From Calliopum simillimum (lineage: Eukaryota; Arthropoda; Insecta; Diptera; Lauxaniidae): DNA of 64,000 nucleotides. How positions within the stretch are numbered: position 1 is the stretch's first letter; every line of letters begins with the position of its first letter. The DNA is taken from NCBI GenBank assembly GCA_951812925.1, contig OX638370.1, forward strand, positions 39,063,948 through 39,127,947, in the 5' to 3' direction. The position numbers were made by a program, and so were the translations under genes. Below are positions 47,433 through 59,320 of this stretch, piece after piece. The notes below the pieces were generated by a model, which saw nothing but the letters and a program-made list of their open reading frames with translations, did not search any database and was not told the origin of the DNA.

Positions 47433-48959
47433 CAAATTTTAAATTGCTAAAAAAAAAGAACTTTGAAAATTAGCCATTAGTTTTTGCTTTTTTTAAAGGG
47501 AGGGGGGGCGCAAGCTTGTAAGAACTTGAAAGGGGGGCGTGGCCATAAACGGTTGAAAACCACTGCTGTATGGGAGTTTTTAAAAAATGTCAAGTGTAAG
47601 AACACGAGCTATGCCTTAAAACTGAAAATCGTTGAAAACATCCAGATGTGTATAGCATGAGTATTCACCATTAAATGGGAATGCTTGATAAAGTATGTTA
47701 GTTAAACTTAAAATTTTAGAACAGTTCAACTTCATGCTTCAAAAGTCGACTTAATCATGACCTTCCTTAGGCGGCCAATAACCATGTAGCTCTATTTTTA
47801 AGAATATATCGGAAAACTCAACTTTGATCGATTTTTTTTTCACACAGTTTTAAAGAAAAATACATAATGCTTCCAACAAATGTACCAATAATTAAGATCT
47901 GATTAAAATTAGCTAAGATATAGCTTCGCAAAGTTAATTTTCACAGTAATTTTTACAACTTTTAATTTTAACAGGTTGTTTTTGCTCATAATTTTGCTTC
48001 TTCACAGAATATACACTAAAAGTTACATAAAAAAAAAGACTTTGTTTTCGCATAAATTTCGGTTCCAATTTTTTTTACGTTCTCCAATTATGCGGTCGGA
48101 AAAATGCTCTTTTACTCAAAAGCAAGGCATCTTGCGATAAAAGTGTATAAGGCTTAAAGTGCTTAGAATTGCTCAAAGTATACGTTTGAATTTTTTCAGA
48201 ATTTTTTGAGAAATTTAATAACTTTTCAAAAGTTGGTCTTAAGAAAAGAAAATTATAAAGTTCAAAAAAATCTGAAAAAATTCACACATACTTTGGACGA
48301 TTCTAAATATGTTATGACTAACACTCTTTTTTTTTTGCTCCATACAAATTGAACCAGTTTATTGCACCTGTTTATTTTTTCGATAAAAATTCTAAATTGT
48401 ATTACTTCACTGAGACCAAAATAAATTTTTAAAATATAATCTGATTATGATAAGCTTGAGCTTAAAATGAGTGCAATTAAATACACTAACAAATTAAAAT
48501 TAAAAAAAAAGTGTCTGTGTACAAAAATTTCCCCAAAAACCATAAATTTTTTCTTAAATGCAGTGTAAAATTAAATTTGATGAAAATTGCGTTTCTCGAA
48601 ATATATTCTTAAAAATGGAGCTATAACGTTCTCGAGAACGGCCCCAAGAAAAAATAAAATAAATACAATTTTCGGACTCAGTTAGAAAAGTATGGTTTGC
48701 AAAATGTTACAAATACAATTTAATTATTTATACATATAATGCAGTGGTATAAAGCTCTGATTAACCAACCGATACGAATGAAATATGTCAAAAAATTCTA
48801 TATCATAGTCTAGAAAATTGGGCGGTATTACGCCCTCTAAAAATTATTTCATCATATGTGACACCAATTAAAGCGTCTTTGCTCAACTTCATTTCCTTCA
48901 AAAGACGCCTTATCTTATACTAGAATCTCCCAATGGTAAAAATTTGATCACAAATGTGC
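47433..48959. other. non-coding, with a hairpin near 48170-48300
   Basis: A palindromic block of about 130 bp (GCTCAAAGTATACG near 48171 against CATACTTTGGACGATTC near 48289) is the only structure seen. Otherwise AT-rich with a G-run at 47499-47509. No gene seen. Confidence 0.45.
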
Positions 48960-49370
48960 ATATTAAATAATTTTGGTACTTTTTGGACAGTTTTAGTACT
49001 TAGTTTTGCTATTTGGTACAAAATAGAAAAGCTCATTTGTCAACCCTGGTACACTGACAAATGTGAAACAAAAAGAAAACAAAAAACATGAAGTCAATGA
49101 CAGTCAGCTTTTTGTCTTTCTCTTTTCAGCTCTGTGTGACCGCGTATTTTGTCGTTGTTAATATTAAAAAATTTGCTTTCAATTTAACATGGCTGAATGG
49201 CAAAATATTAAAATAATTTCAGCTTTGTGCACATTTACATATAAATGCCTGTCTAAAGGTGTAAAATTTAAAGTCGTGCTCCATTTCTAACATAGTAAAA
49301 AAAGTAGGACAAATTTTGGTCTTGCATATTAATATATGTATAGATATCTCACAAAATCTATAAGCTTATT
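48960..49370 (-). repeat. dispersed repeat, copy 2
   Basis: Opposite-orientation copy of 24510-24900; shared blocks TTTGGTACTTTTTGGACAGT (48972), TGTGACCGCGTATTTTGTCG (49135) and TCGTGCTCCATTTCTAACAT (49274). Family unknown. Confidence 0.6.
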
Positions 49371-50175
49371 TGATAAAACTTGAGTTTTTTTGTGTAACAA
49401 TTTCAAAATGCTTTAGTTCCTTTTTGTTTGACCTCTGAATATTTGGGCATTACTTTTTGTGTGCCGATAGGTTATAGTTTTAAACATAACAAATTTAATT
49501 TGCCGAAAGTTTTTTTATTTACACCATTCAAATAAGGACTCGATACTGAAATTAAGCTTTGAGTTAAGATCAAAATTCAATTTAAGTTTTTGTAAAACTC
49601 ACCGTAATCCGAAATCAATTTCTATATCAAAAATGCTTATGATACTGTATATTCTTAGCACGCAAAAACAAAAAAAAATGTTTAAAACCTTTGACTTTCT
49701 AAGACAAAACCCAACTAAAATCCCAGTCAATTTGTTTGGCAACAAACTAAAATCCATAAACATATTTGAAAATCACAGTGAAAAACATGACATTGTTTGA
49801 TATGCCTGCGTATCCTGTTATCCTGGCAGATCTTGTGCTTATCTTATCGCTGCGGTAGCTATGTTGGTATTTCTTTGTTTTTGTTCTTTGATATTTTGCT
49901 TGCGCTCTTGTTTATGCTACGAAATGCGGCTGTGATTTTGAAGTTGACTTTTCACACACACACACACACGCCAACAACATACAAATAAGCACACGAAATA
50001 TTATCCTTCGCGTTTTACTTTAGACAAGCACAGTCAAACATTGATTTTGTTTTTCTTACTTGTTTTTTAATACTTTTTTTTCATCTTTTGCGTCTGAAAG
50101 CAGGCTAAGCAAGAAATGCGATTTGTACGTGCTTATCTTGAATATGTTGGGATGTTGTTGTGTGCCCACAACAAG
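49371..50175. other. non-coding, with a CA microsatellite
   Basis: A short (CA)n tract lies at about 49952-49969. A-, T-rich elsewhere. No gene. Confidence 0.45.
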
Positions 50176-50300
50176 CAGTGTCGTAGATAGATTTTCGCAT
50201 TGGGGTGGCGCTAAAGCTTTGTATTAAATTACTTCAATCATCAAATTATTGCCTTGTTGGGGAATTGGTTCCTTTATTACTCCCACTATCTACGCCACTG
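50176..50300. repeat. tiny inverted-repeat element, 125 bp
   Basis: The ends are CAGTGTCGTAGATAG and CTATCTACGCCACTG, complementary over 15 bp except one base. CAGTG...-type ends with this text are common in hAT-like MITEs, but the flanking 8-mers do not match here, so the class is uncertain. Confidence 0.5.
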
Positions 50301-51119
50301 GCAACTACAACAACAGATGAAACAAAGCAATAATAACAAAAACAACAATAAACATGAAGGCTTTTAAATAAAGTTGTTTTTGCTATTATTGCTTAGAAAG
50401 AGTGGATCTTATTAATGTAATGCCTAATGTCGGTAAAATTGCTCAAGACATTGTAAATTCTTCCTCAAATATATCAGATTTTAGCCAACTATCTGCTCTA
50501 CAAAAGATGACTTTTTTAACAAAATGCAAAAAATATTGGGCTCAAAAGTTGATAACTTTTTGCTTAAATTTTAAAGGGACTCTGTTTAAATGTTTTGAGA
50601 AATTTAAGCAAAAATATCCACAAAATATTGCTTTTGATTATAAGCAAAGGATAAAAGTTATCTATTAAAAGTAATATTTTTGCTAGCAGAACAATGTTAG
50701 ATTTTCGATGCCTTTTTTCGATCATTTTCAGTTATACATATAGTTTGATTCCACATCATATTTGGTTGAGATGGGGATAAGATTACTATGAAGATGTGTT
50801 TAATTTGATGATGACGTAAGCGGCAGAACATTTCACCCTCTGGAGTATAATCAACCCAAGAAAAAATCGCAACTTCAGGATATGAACTCACTTTTATCTT
50901 TACTTGCCTCTTCAGAGAAAAAAGTCCATTTGTTATATGTGAAGCTGATCTACATAGTACCATACAAAAACAACTTAACCCGAAAAGAATTCAGGCCACG
51001 ATTTGTTAAAAGATGTTTGATGCGATACTCCTAAATGGATGCTTTTCTATGACGTTAAAATATTAATAGTAATGATATAATAATCCGGAAAAGAAAAAGA
51101 CTTAACCGACCTCTTGCAC
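50301..51119. other. non-coding or unassigned
   Basis: A minus-strand frame at 50697-50963 (88 codons, containing SSYPEVAIFSWVDYTPEGEM) looks less AT-driven than most frames here, but I cannot assign it. It could be a fragment of an unknown repeat or exon. Confidence 0.3.
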
Positions 51120-52310
51120 AGCTAGTTTCCAGGCCTGTCTAAGCTATTTGAGAAGTTACAGCTTCCAAGGCAACACTGCAGCTTTCGTAAAAACCATGGA
51201 ACAAAACGACAGGTTTTTTAGCTCAAAGAGTACTGTTTTACCATTTTTCTCGATATTGAACCGGCATTTGACAAAATGTGGCAAAATCGTTTTCTGAATT
51301 GCTTAGTTCCTCTTAATTTCCATAAGATTTTCCAATCTTGCATAGTGATGAGCAAAATTAGTCTTGATCTTGAGTCTTGTTCTTAGTCTTGCTGATATTT
51401 TTGCAAGACCAAAACCAAGACTGCTATGGTTTTGGTATTGGTCTTGCTCACGATAATCGTCAAGACCAAGACTGCTTTTCAGGCTTGAAATTTATGGTTA
51501 AAAGGTGTTTCACGTCCGTTTCGAAGATAAAATCATCTCTCAACTTGAATTTTGGTATCTTAAAAACCCAACTGCTTTGGAAAAATAAAGTTTAATAATT
51601 TTGAATACTCAAGACCAAGACTTAATGAGCAAGAGCAAGACCAAGGCATAATATCAAAGCCAAGACCAAGACTGCTGTGATCTTGGTATTGGTCTTGGTT
51701 TGCTCATCACTAATCTTACATCGAAAATTGTTTATTTCAAGTGAGATATGTACAAAGAATCCATTACAAAAGAATACCAAGTTGAAGCAGAAGCTTTTCC
51801 GGGAAGTGTCCTACCTTGTACATTATATATGTAGATTTTTTCATTAAATTAGAACACACTTTGACGAGTTTGTTTTAATGTATATTTAACAATATTTATT
51901 AAAAGTTAATTTAAATTAAATTAAAAGTAAAATGTTTATATTCTTAAGTTCATAGTTGATTTTTACATTTTTATTCACTTTTACATATTCCGTCTTGCTG
52001 TTTCGAGTGTATGTCGCCAACTACTGTCTTTCGTCGTTCGTTATTTTTAAATCGTCGCTTTCGTTCATTGTGTTTCGTCCATTCAGTGCTGTTTGTTTTC
52101 TTATTTTGAGTAGTGTTGCCCTGTCTTACCCAAATTATAGGGATTATGCAAGTGTTATGCAAGTAAAACAAATATTGAACTCATACAGAGGGCTCAGTCA
52201 AAAATACTCAGAATTATAACCGGATCACGATGGTATTTAAATAATGAAAATGGCGAAAGACGAAACATATGTCACTATAGCCGTGTTTTTAATCCGTTCC
52301 TTGATTTGTC
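51120..52310 (+). pseudogene. Jockey-like non-LTR reverse transcriptase relic, split by insertions
   Basis: Fragments appear in order on the plus strand: LFEKLQLPRQHCSFRKNHGT (about 51136-51200), then FLDIEPAFDKMWQNRFLNC (about 51245-51303), the RT domain 4 motif usually FLD-KAFD-VWH. After the hAT-type insertion comes EAFPGSVLP (about 51788-51815), decayed from the usual PQGSVLGP motif before the YXDD box. Last, after another gap at about 51840-52130, comes QRAQSKILRIITGSRWYLNN (about 52184-52245), typical of the region C-terminal to the RT in Jockey-clade elements. The catalytic YXDD box is missing. Many stops; dead. Confidence 0.65.
51343..51712. mobile_element. hAT-type non-autonomous element, 370 bp, 8-bp duplication
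   Basis: The ends TAGTGATGAGCAAA and TTTGCTCATCACTA are inverted repeats; flanking 8-mers are ATCTTGCA (51335-51342) and ATCTTACA (51713-51720), a target duplication with one change. The inside consists of repeated AAGACCAAGACT / CTTGGTATTGGTCTTG text in both orientations. It interrupts the Jockey-like reverse transcriptase relic. No transposase. Confidence 0.75.
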
Positions 52311-54479
52311 ATAATTAAGTGTTAGAAAAATGCATTGATAGATTTATATGTAAAATCGATCTTTGCAAATATATGACTAAAAGTTCAATTAAATAAAAAA
52401 TCAATTTTCAATAATGAAAATATTCATCGGAATCTCACTAAGCCTTACGTATAAAACAGATTTACTTTGAAAAACTCCGAAGCTACCCCAACCAGCTCTA
52501 TGATTAACTCTAAAATCATCCAACAAATGTTTCTCTAAGTGGAATTATTAAATTTTTAAGTACACAGTAAAAATTTTTGTTAAATTTTAAAACCAAAAAG
52601 TATTTATTTTGAACAATCCCAAAGAAAGTATTAATTTTAAACTATTTTGGATTAAATTTCATACTTTTCTTGTATAAATTTGAAACTTCTTTGGAAAAAA
52701 ATTTTGATTTAATACCAAAAAAGTTTAAAATCAATACCTAAGGGAATCAAAAGTATGAAAAGTAAACTATAATTTTTTCTTAATTTCTGAAGATTTTAGA
52801 AAAAATTGAGTTAAATTGAGTTTGAACAACCCCCTTCACTAAGCTACGTCATTATGCTGGTCCTTCAACAAAATTTTTTGTGAACGGCTGCTTGACTACA
52901 GCCTTCGGTTAGTAGTTTCCTTCAGTATGTAACCTACATATTTATTTCTATATTAGTTTTGTATCCAATTTCTACGAAGAAATGATAATTCGTCAACTGA
53001 TTAGCAAATTTAAGTTGGTGATTGTCGTGAAATACAAAATTTTACGAATTTGTCGAATACTTCCGTACTTGCCTAACATGAAACTATTGTTGAAATTGGT
53101 CTGACGGCCTACAAATATCACAATCAAACCGGTATAGTAAAGTAGGTTATGCAGCAAGTCGTAGTGTGTGCTAAATACGCTGAAGCCCTATTGAATGCCT
53201 TAAGTAGAATCAAAAGTTCTATAGAACAAAAATCATAATTAAGTTCCACTCTAAGCGTCTAAGTTGTTTTTACTGTTTGGAAAATGGCAATAAAAAATCA
53301 CTGCAAAAAATAAACTGTAAAATTCAGAAAAATAGTCCTGGTTTTTTTTCGTCGTTTCCTTGGCATTATGAATTTTTTGCTTTTTTCTTGAATTCTGAGT
53401 CTTTTTCTTGTCGTTTTTTGCTTGTTATCCATAAACTCTATCGCTAAGGATAAACTTTTATATTGAAAGTACACAACATCAATGCATAAACATTCATACA
53501 GATATAGAATTTATACTGAAGAGTAAAATATGAAAAAAATTAAAGAAAAATCATAACAACAAGGATAACCATCAAATGGAAAAAAATTTGACAGCCACAA
53601 CATGTCGAAAAACAATTCAAAAATAAATTTATTGTCAGTCGGAAGTGACAGCAAATTATTTTCAAATATTTCTATGATTTAATTTTTATGCGGTGATTTT
53701 TAGTTGACTAAATATTTTTTAAGTTTTTTTTTAAATTTTATTCTTGTTTTTTCATATTCATTTTTTAGCACAAAAAAAAAACCTAGTTAAAATTATTGTT
53801 TTGTTTATTTGAGCAACACATAAATTGTGTGGCAATTTGATCCGGATTTTTTTTCTTTTTGATTTGTGATCTGTTATTGCAATTGCTTAAAATTTTTTTT
53901 TTTTTTTTTTGTTAATTTAAATTTGATAATAACAGGCAAAATAAAATAAATTTAATTTTAAATTAAATAAAGAAATCAATATAGTTTTTTGGCGCTTAAG
54001 TTTGCCTTCCTCGTGGTATTATTTATTATGACTTTGAGCGGATAAGTCTAAGATTTTTGCGCAAAATAAAAAATCTGCCTATCAACACAAGTCGTCAAAT
54101 GACAAAAGATTAAGTATTTAGCAAAAATTGTCTGTCGTAATAAAATTATTTTATTTTTTTTAACAAAGTGCGTCAGATTCAGCGTTAATAAAGTTAAAAA
54201 TAAATAAATCAAGATAATTGGTCAATTCTTCAAAAAAAATAAAAAAAAACTTATAGCAAAATTTTTTTATTTCAGTAGACTTTATTTTTGCTTTTTTTGA
54301 TGTCTCCACATAATTGAACTAAAAAAAAACGTACACAACATTTTTTAAAATATTTATTTCTATGCTATGGTAAGCCATATTGTTGAAGTTCACATTATTT
54401 TTGTGATGTGCTTGCACTTTCTATAAGCCTTATTACGAAAAAATATTTTCGATAGTCAGAGAATCCAAGTAAAGGGTTT
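52311..54479. other. non-coding, no gene seen
   Basis: AT-rich, with many A and T homopolymers (53340-54260). No coding frame or bounded repeat recognised. Confidence 0.5.
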
Positions 54480-54583
54480 TTCAATAGGGACGCTACAAAA
54501 GTAGACCGTTAGAGACAGCAAAAGACGCCATATTTTTCCCCATTCTCTTGACATTTCTCTTCATTTAGGTTTGACATTTTATC

Positions 54584-55488
54584 ATGGAAAGATATACGAG
54601 CCCACAACGAGTAGAAATTATTAAAATTTACTACCGAAATTCGGAGTCAGTGGCCTCAACTTTAAGAGAGCTACGTCCAATTTATGGTCGTCATAATCGT
54701 TCTACCAGATCAACAATTGAGCGTCTAGTGGAAAAATTTGAATCCACAGGCACAGTACAAAATTTTCCTGTGCCAGTGAGACAAAGAAGTGCCCATAGTG
54801 TCGAAAATATTGCTGCCGCTGAGGCTTCAGTTCAAGAAAGCCCAAATGTGTCTCTCACACGTCGTTCTCAAGCGTTGGGCATCAATGTGACGTCGTTGTG
54901 GCGAATTTTGGGAAAAGATCTTGGCCTACATCCTTACAAGATCAAATTGACGCAAGAACTGAAGCCGCTTGACCACCAGAAGCGTCGTATGTTCTTGAAT
55001 TGGGCTGAGCAACAACTTGAAAATGATTCGGATTTTCATCGAAAAATCATCTTCAGCGATGATGCTCATTTTTGGATGAATGGCTTCGTCAATAAGCAAA
55101 ATATTCGTTATTGGTCAGGCAGCAATTCACACGTACTCCATGAGTCACCATTGCATCCCGAAAAAATTACGGTTTGGTGCGGTTTATGGGCCGGCGGCGT
55201 CATTGGGCCGTACTTCTTCCGTAATGATCAAGACCGGCACGTTACTGTGAATGGGAATCGCTACCGTTCAATGATAACCGAATATTTTTGGCCCGAATCG
55301 GATGATATGGACTTGGACAATATGTGGTTTCAACAGGTCGTGCGATTTGACTGCGAGGCTACGTCAAGTCTATGGTCTATGCCAACAGGCCAGCGACGAT
55401 TGATGAACTTCGTAAGAATATCGATCGTCAAATTGCAGCAGTATCGGCTGATTTATGCTTGAAAACCTAGAAAATTAGCTAGAGAATT
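54584..55488 (+). pseudogene. Tc1/mariner-type transposase with internal deletions
   Basis: The first 250 codons are intact: an N-terminal helix-turn-helix region of the DUF4817 type (MERYTSPQRVEIIKIYYRNS), a second HTH (SLTRRSQALGINVTSLWRIL), then the catalytic domain with the first Asp in IIFSDDAHFWMNGFVNKQNI and ITVWCGLWAGGVIGPYFF. It breaks at DNMWFQQ. In this family the second catalytic Asp follows directly (FQQDGA), and here it is deleted. A CDLT fragment follows, and another frame gives GYVKSMVYANRPATIDELRK, normally after the third catalytic residue, which is also lost. So at least two deletions removed two of three catalytic acids. A possible left end is near 54475 (GGGTTTTTCAATAGGGACGC); no matching right end was found. 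Confidence 0.8.
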
Positions 55489-55714
55489 TTTCACAGACTG
55501 CTTTACAATCTCCATTTAGTAGAGTCAATGAATACATAGAACAGGTAAAATGCAGTTCTCAAGAGCAGCTCAGATTCTGATGATTTTTTATAAGTTTTGT
55601 TTTTTGTATTTTATGTAAGATCAGGAACCATTTAGAGCTGGAACGGAATTATTTTAATTTTTTTTTAAAAATAACAAAAACTTCAAAATTAAAGGAAATA
55701 CAACAAACAAAAAA

Positions 55715-56255
55715 ACTAGTAAGGGTGTAACCTTTGGCCTGGCCTAGCATTAACATGCAGTATTTTTAAAATTTTGTTTATATGGGAGGTGTCACGCCCT
55801 CTTGTCTGATTTTATCCAGTTTTTGTTGAGAGCTTTCATTTATAGTTCTTAGTGTCTGAGTAAAATTTAGTTCGATTATCTCAAAAAACGCTTTCAGTAT
55901 ACCATTTTGAAGTTTTTTTTTTGAGGTGTCACGCCGTCTTATCCGAATTCGCCCAGTTTTTTTTTTTTCAGAGCTTGCGCTTACAATTCGTAGTATTTAT
56001 GTGTGTTATAGTTGCATTGTCGTGAAAAATACTCTTGACCGATTTCGCCCAAATTTCATTAAATTATATTGGTCAATTTTCCCAGAAAATATATTGTATT
56101 TCCACGCACACCCAGCCAGACAGACGAACATGGCTATATCGAGTCAGGAGGTGACGAAGATCAAGAATATATAAACTTTTCTATATCAGCCACGCTTTCT
56201 CTGAAGTAACAAACGGAAGGACAAAGTGAAAATAGGCTGGGTGTAGGGTATAAAA
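55715..56255 (+). mobile_element. DINE-1/INE-1-like element, copy 4, two tandem units
   Basis: Starts ACTAGTAAGGGTGTAACC and ends GGCTGGGTGTAGGGTATAAA. Two units with AGGTGTCACGCC start near 55787 and 55925, about 140 bp apart, against four in copy 3. The ACCCAGCCAGACAGACGAAC tract and the ATGGCTATATCG / GTGACGAAGATCAAGAATAT block follow. More diverged than copy 3. Confidence 0.65.
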
Positions 56256-56343
56256 ATGCTGCAGATAAAAATACAAAAATGATCATTTTCGATGTATTTT
56301 GCGATGCTGAATCCGAGTCTGACATCAGAATCACTATATATAT

Positions 56344-56469
56344 TGTCATATCTCGCACATTATACTTGATATTTTGATCAAATTTAATATAAAGCTACAG
56401 ACTATCAATGCATTATAATCGGAAAACAAAATCTCATCAAAATATCATCTATAATGTGCGAGATATGAC
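56344..56469. repeat. hairpin repeat of about 125 bp
   Basis: TCATATCTCGCACATTATAC at 56347 is mirrored by TATAATGTGCGAGATATGAC near 56449, with both arms extending into matching GATATTTTGAT text. No target duplication seen. Confidence 0.55.
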
Positions 56470-56658
56470 CAGATTAAATTTTTTTAAAAATTCATCAAAA
56501 TCTGATCTGTTCTTGAGAACTATGTCCGAATTCACCAAGTTTTTGTTCAGAACTCTTTCTTACAGTTTCTTATATTAGTATGTACGTAGGTTGCTATACA
56601 TATTTCTGCCTAGGCAACACTAATGTCAATAGCTAAAATCTGGCAACATCATAATAAA

Positions 56659-57222
56659 GTTTGACATTTTTTAGCATAAACGTACTCACAACGTTTTGAT
56701 GTACAAGTGCTATTTGTTTTGTTTACAGTAAGTTAAGAAAATCAATTTTTTCATTGATAATTTAAGCGATTGATAAATTATGGGGTTGCCAACGAGAACA
56801 AACGATTTTTACAACTAAGTGTTCATCGAATGTATTGGAGTGGAACTAACACAATATGCCACATGACGATCTTGCATTATCAGTTCATGCACTGTATCGA
56901 TGTTTTGTGGCACAACAACTGATTTTGGATGACCTTCACGGAATTCGTCTTTGAGCGAGCGTCGGCCACGATTGAATTCATTAAACCAGTTTTTCATAGT
57001 GCTATAGGATGGTGCTTCATCGCCATACAATGATTTAAGTTCATCGCTGCACTCTTGTCGTGATAATCCACGTCGAAAGTTGTGAAAAATTATCGCACAA
57101 AAATGTTCACGAGTTAATTCCATTTTTTTGCCAAATTGATTTGTTCGAGTCCCTGTAAACAACACAAATGATAGTCGTACGTCGAAACGTTCTGAGTACG
57201 TTTATGCTAAAAAATGTCAAAC
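56659..57222 (-). mobile_element. mariner-type element with internal deletion, 564 bp
   Basis: The terminal inverted repeats are about 40 bp: GTTTGACATTTTTTAGCATA at the left and its complement at 57203-57222. The element carries the 5' part of a mariner transposase on the minus strand, then jumps to the right end, so about half the usual 1.3 kb is missing. Confidence 0.75.
56815..57123 (-). pseudogene. mariner transposase, N-terminal HTH fragment
   Basis: Starting at MELTREHFCAIIFHNFRRGL, it encodes the bipartite helix-turn-helix of Mos1-type mariner transposases: SRQECSDELKSLYGDEAPSY, then STMKNWFNEFNRGRRSLKD and the GHPKSVVV linker. After about 85 residues homology ends at LIMQDRHV and the frame stops soon after. 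The whole DDD catalytic domain is absent. Fragments like this can in principle bind element ends without cutting, but nothing here shows expression. Confidence 0.75.
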
Positions 57223-57329
57223 TTTCCAATGGAAATGTCAGATTGCACATGGCAACACTTAGTGTTGCGCAGGCCAGAAATATATATAGCAGCCCACGTA
57301 TTTTCTTGGAAGCTTAGTTATTTCGCACG

Positions 57330-57505
57330 AAATAAGAAAAACGCCGGTTTCAAAAACACTGGTACTTTATTGTACGAATTACAAATCAGTATTAATCTTA
57401 GAATTTAAAACTAAGCCAAAGAGAGAGCACCAAACCACCAATGTTGCTATCGTCGGTCAAACTTGACGAAGACTGAAGCATTTTCAGTCTAGGCGCAAAC
57501 AGTAT
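57330..57505 (-). repeat. dispersed LTR-like repeat, copy 2
   Basis: Homologous to 35940-36140, with shared text CGGTTTCAAAAACACTG, TACTTTATTGTACGAATTAC and TCAAACTTGACGAAGAC. In reverse complement it contains CAATAAAGTACC, a possible polyadenylation signal. Element ends are not defined. Confidence 0.45.
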
Positions 57506-57677
57506 GTAAAGAATTTTTAGTTTGTAGTTTCACTGCTATATTGGACAAAGGACTGTCACAAAAAGTGGGCGTGTCACTTATTTGCTCACGTCCACTTTTC
57601 GAGCTGTATTTGGTATTCATGTTCGTCACCTACATTCAAAATAATTTTATTTACCTTGTGAGATGTGACGTATTTAT

Positions 57678-57827
57678 ATATCTGTAGCAACAAACCAGAG
57701 TAGCTTAAGTCGGTCTTTGATCAGAAGGCAAAACAGTTTAAATTCGTTTCATAAGCATAGAACTCATGCTACTTTGAAATGTTATCAAAGATCGACTTAA
57801 GCTACTCTGGTTTGTTGCCACAGATAT
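57678..57827. repeat. hairpin repeat of 150 bp
   Basis: A 44-bp left arm (57678-57721) and right arm (57784-57827) are complementary with about two mismatches; core ACCAGAGTAGCTTAAGTCG and its complement. The loop of about 60 bp has no features. Confidence 0.7.
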
Positions 57828-58623
57828 GTATTTAATCATTCAATTCATTAAGGAGTGAATTCGGCACTTATCTACGCCCACTTTTCGTTCTATTTATGAT
57901 ATTTTTGTTCGGCAGCTATACATTACATTTCATAGAACAGCTTGTAGAGCTTGCGAAATATTACGGGAAATAACATAAAGTCGAAAAATTTGAATTCGGT
58001 CATTTCGATTATGACTTTAAAAAACCACCCAACTGAAACATAAACAAATAAACTTTCATTAGCAACTGCATATATAATTACGTCTGTGCAGTTTATCTTT
58101 AGGGAAGTGCCACTGCTAACTTTAAAACTAAAAAAAAATTCCCTAGGTTTCAACTTATCGCCATTTTCGTGGATTGCCAACGCTCACTGAAAAATTAACA
58201 GTTTTTAATATCCTTCGTTAAAGAATTTCCATTCCGATTTTTATAAATATCGATTCAGTGGCCTAGCCGTGAGAGCGTTTTCTCTAATTAAGGGCGTGGC
58301 ATCGCCCACTTAAAAACATAGTGGTCATATTATCATTCCATAAAAACTTTCATAAAGAACGATGCAGCGGTATTGGGGCTTACATAAAAAGATCAAGCTA
58401 ATATGTTGATATAAATACACAGAAATAGGGACTGAACCAATTTTGTTTGCCTTTTTATACAATACAATGTTGATACTCAGAAGGAATGCAACAGTTCCTT
58501 TCCACATTAAAAGTTCATACGTGCCAAGACGTAAGTCATCTACGGGCTTAGTCTTTTATAGAAGTCATCGCGATTATTGAAAATTTTCAAGATGATTTTT
58601 CTATAATATGTTCTCATAACATG
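57828..58623. other. non-coding, with GGCGTGGCATCGCCCACTT unit
   Basis: One GGCGTGGCATCGCCCACTTA unit lies near 58292, and related short units near 57572 and 57873. No gene. The sequence is part of the 5' intronic or flanking region of the spondin-like gene. Confidence 0.4.
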
Positions 58624-58847
58624 TTCTTGATTCCGATTTTGATCGGAATCGGAATAAAATCAATCTTAAGATGCTCTGCATTTCGATATTGAACACCACA
58701 TCGGAATTACGTTTTAGTAAATCGGATTGAAACCAGTAGCCAATTTTTTTTATTGCAACAGGATTCCGATTTCATTTTATTTTTCGAAACGTAGAGCACC
58801 TTAAGATTGATTCCATTCCGATTTCGATCGAAAACGGAATTGAGAAC
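58624..58847. repeat. inverted-repeat element of about 225 bp
   Basis: Left ATCGGAATCGG and AAATCAATCTTAAGATGCTC, right GAGCACCTTAAGATTGATT and ATTCCGATTTCGATCG; arms of about 54 bp at 58624-58677 and 58794-58847. No target duplication was established. Confidence 0.6.
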
Positions 58848-58944
58848 ATACCCTCATGTGTTAATTTTTAGAAATTTTTCAAGAGATAGAATTTATATTT
58901 CATTTGATCCACAAAATCTTCAAAATATCATTAACTGTAACGCC

Positions 58945-59320
58945 TTTAAAATCGAGAACCAGTAGGCATAGCGATATAATATTTTGCCAGTTCCTAGATC
59001 TCTTTGAGAAAAAAAAGCCACTATGAAAAAGATCAGACATATCATATTTCGCACAATTAAAATATTGAGAAAGAAACTTCTAGACAAAATTTCTCAAGCG
59101 GATAGCTTTTTACCCAACATGGCGTGTCCTTCTTTAAAATCGAGAACCAGTAGGCACAGGGATATAATATTTTGCCAGTTTCTAGATCTCTTTGAGAAAA
59201 AAAAGCCACTATGAAAAAGATCAGACATATCATATTTCGCACAATTAAAATATTGAGAAAGAAACTTCTAGACAAAATTTCTCAAGCGGATAGCTTTTTA
59301 CCCAACATGGCGTGTCCTTC
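58945..59320. repeat. recent tandem duplication, 188-bp unit x2
   Basis: TTTAAAATCGAGAACCAGTA at 58945 recurs at 59133; both units run through GGATAGCTTTTTACCCAACA to GGCGTGTCCTTCTTTA. The copies differ at only a few bases, so the duplication is recent. The first unit is entered by a diverged text. Confidence 0.8.
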
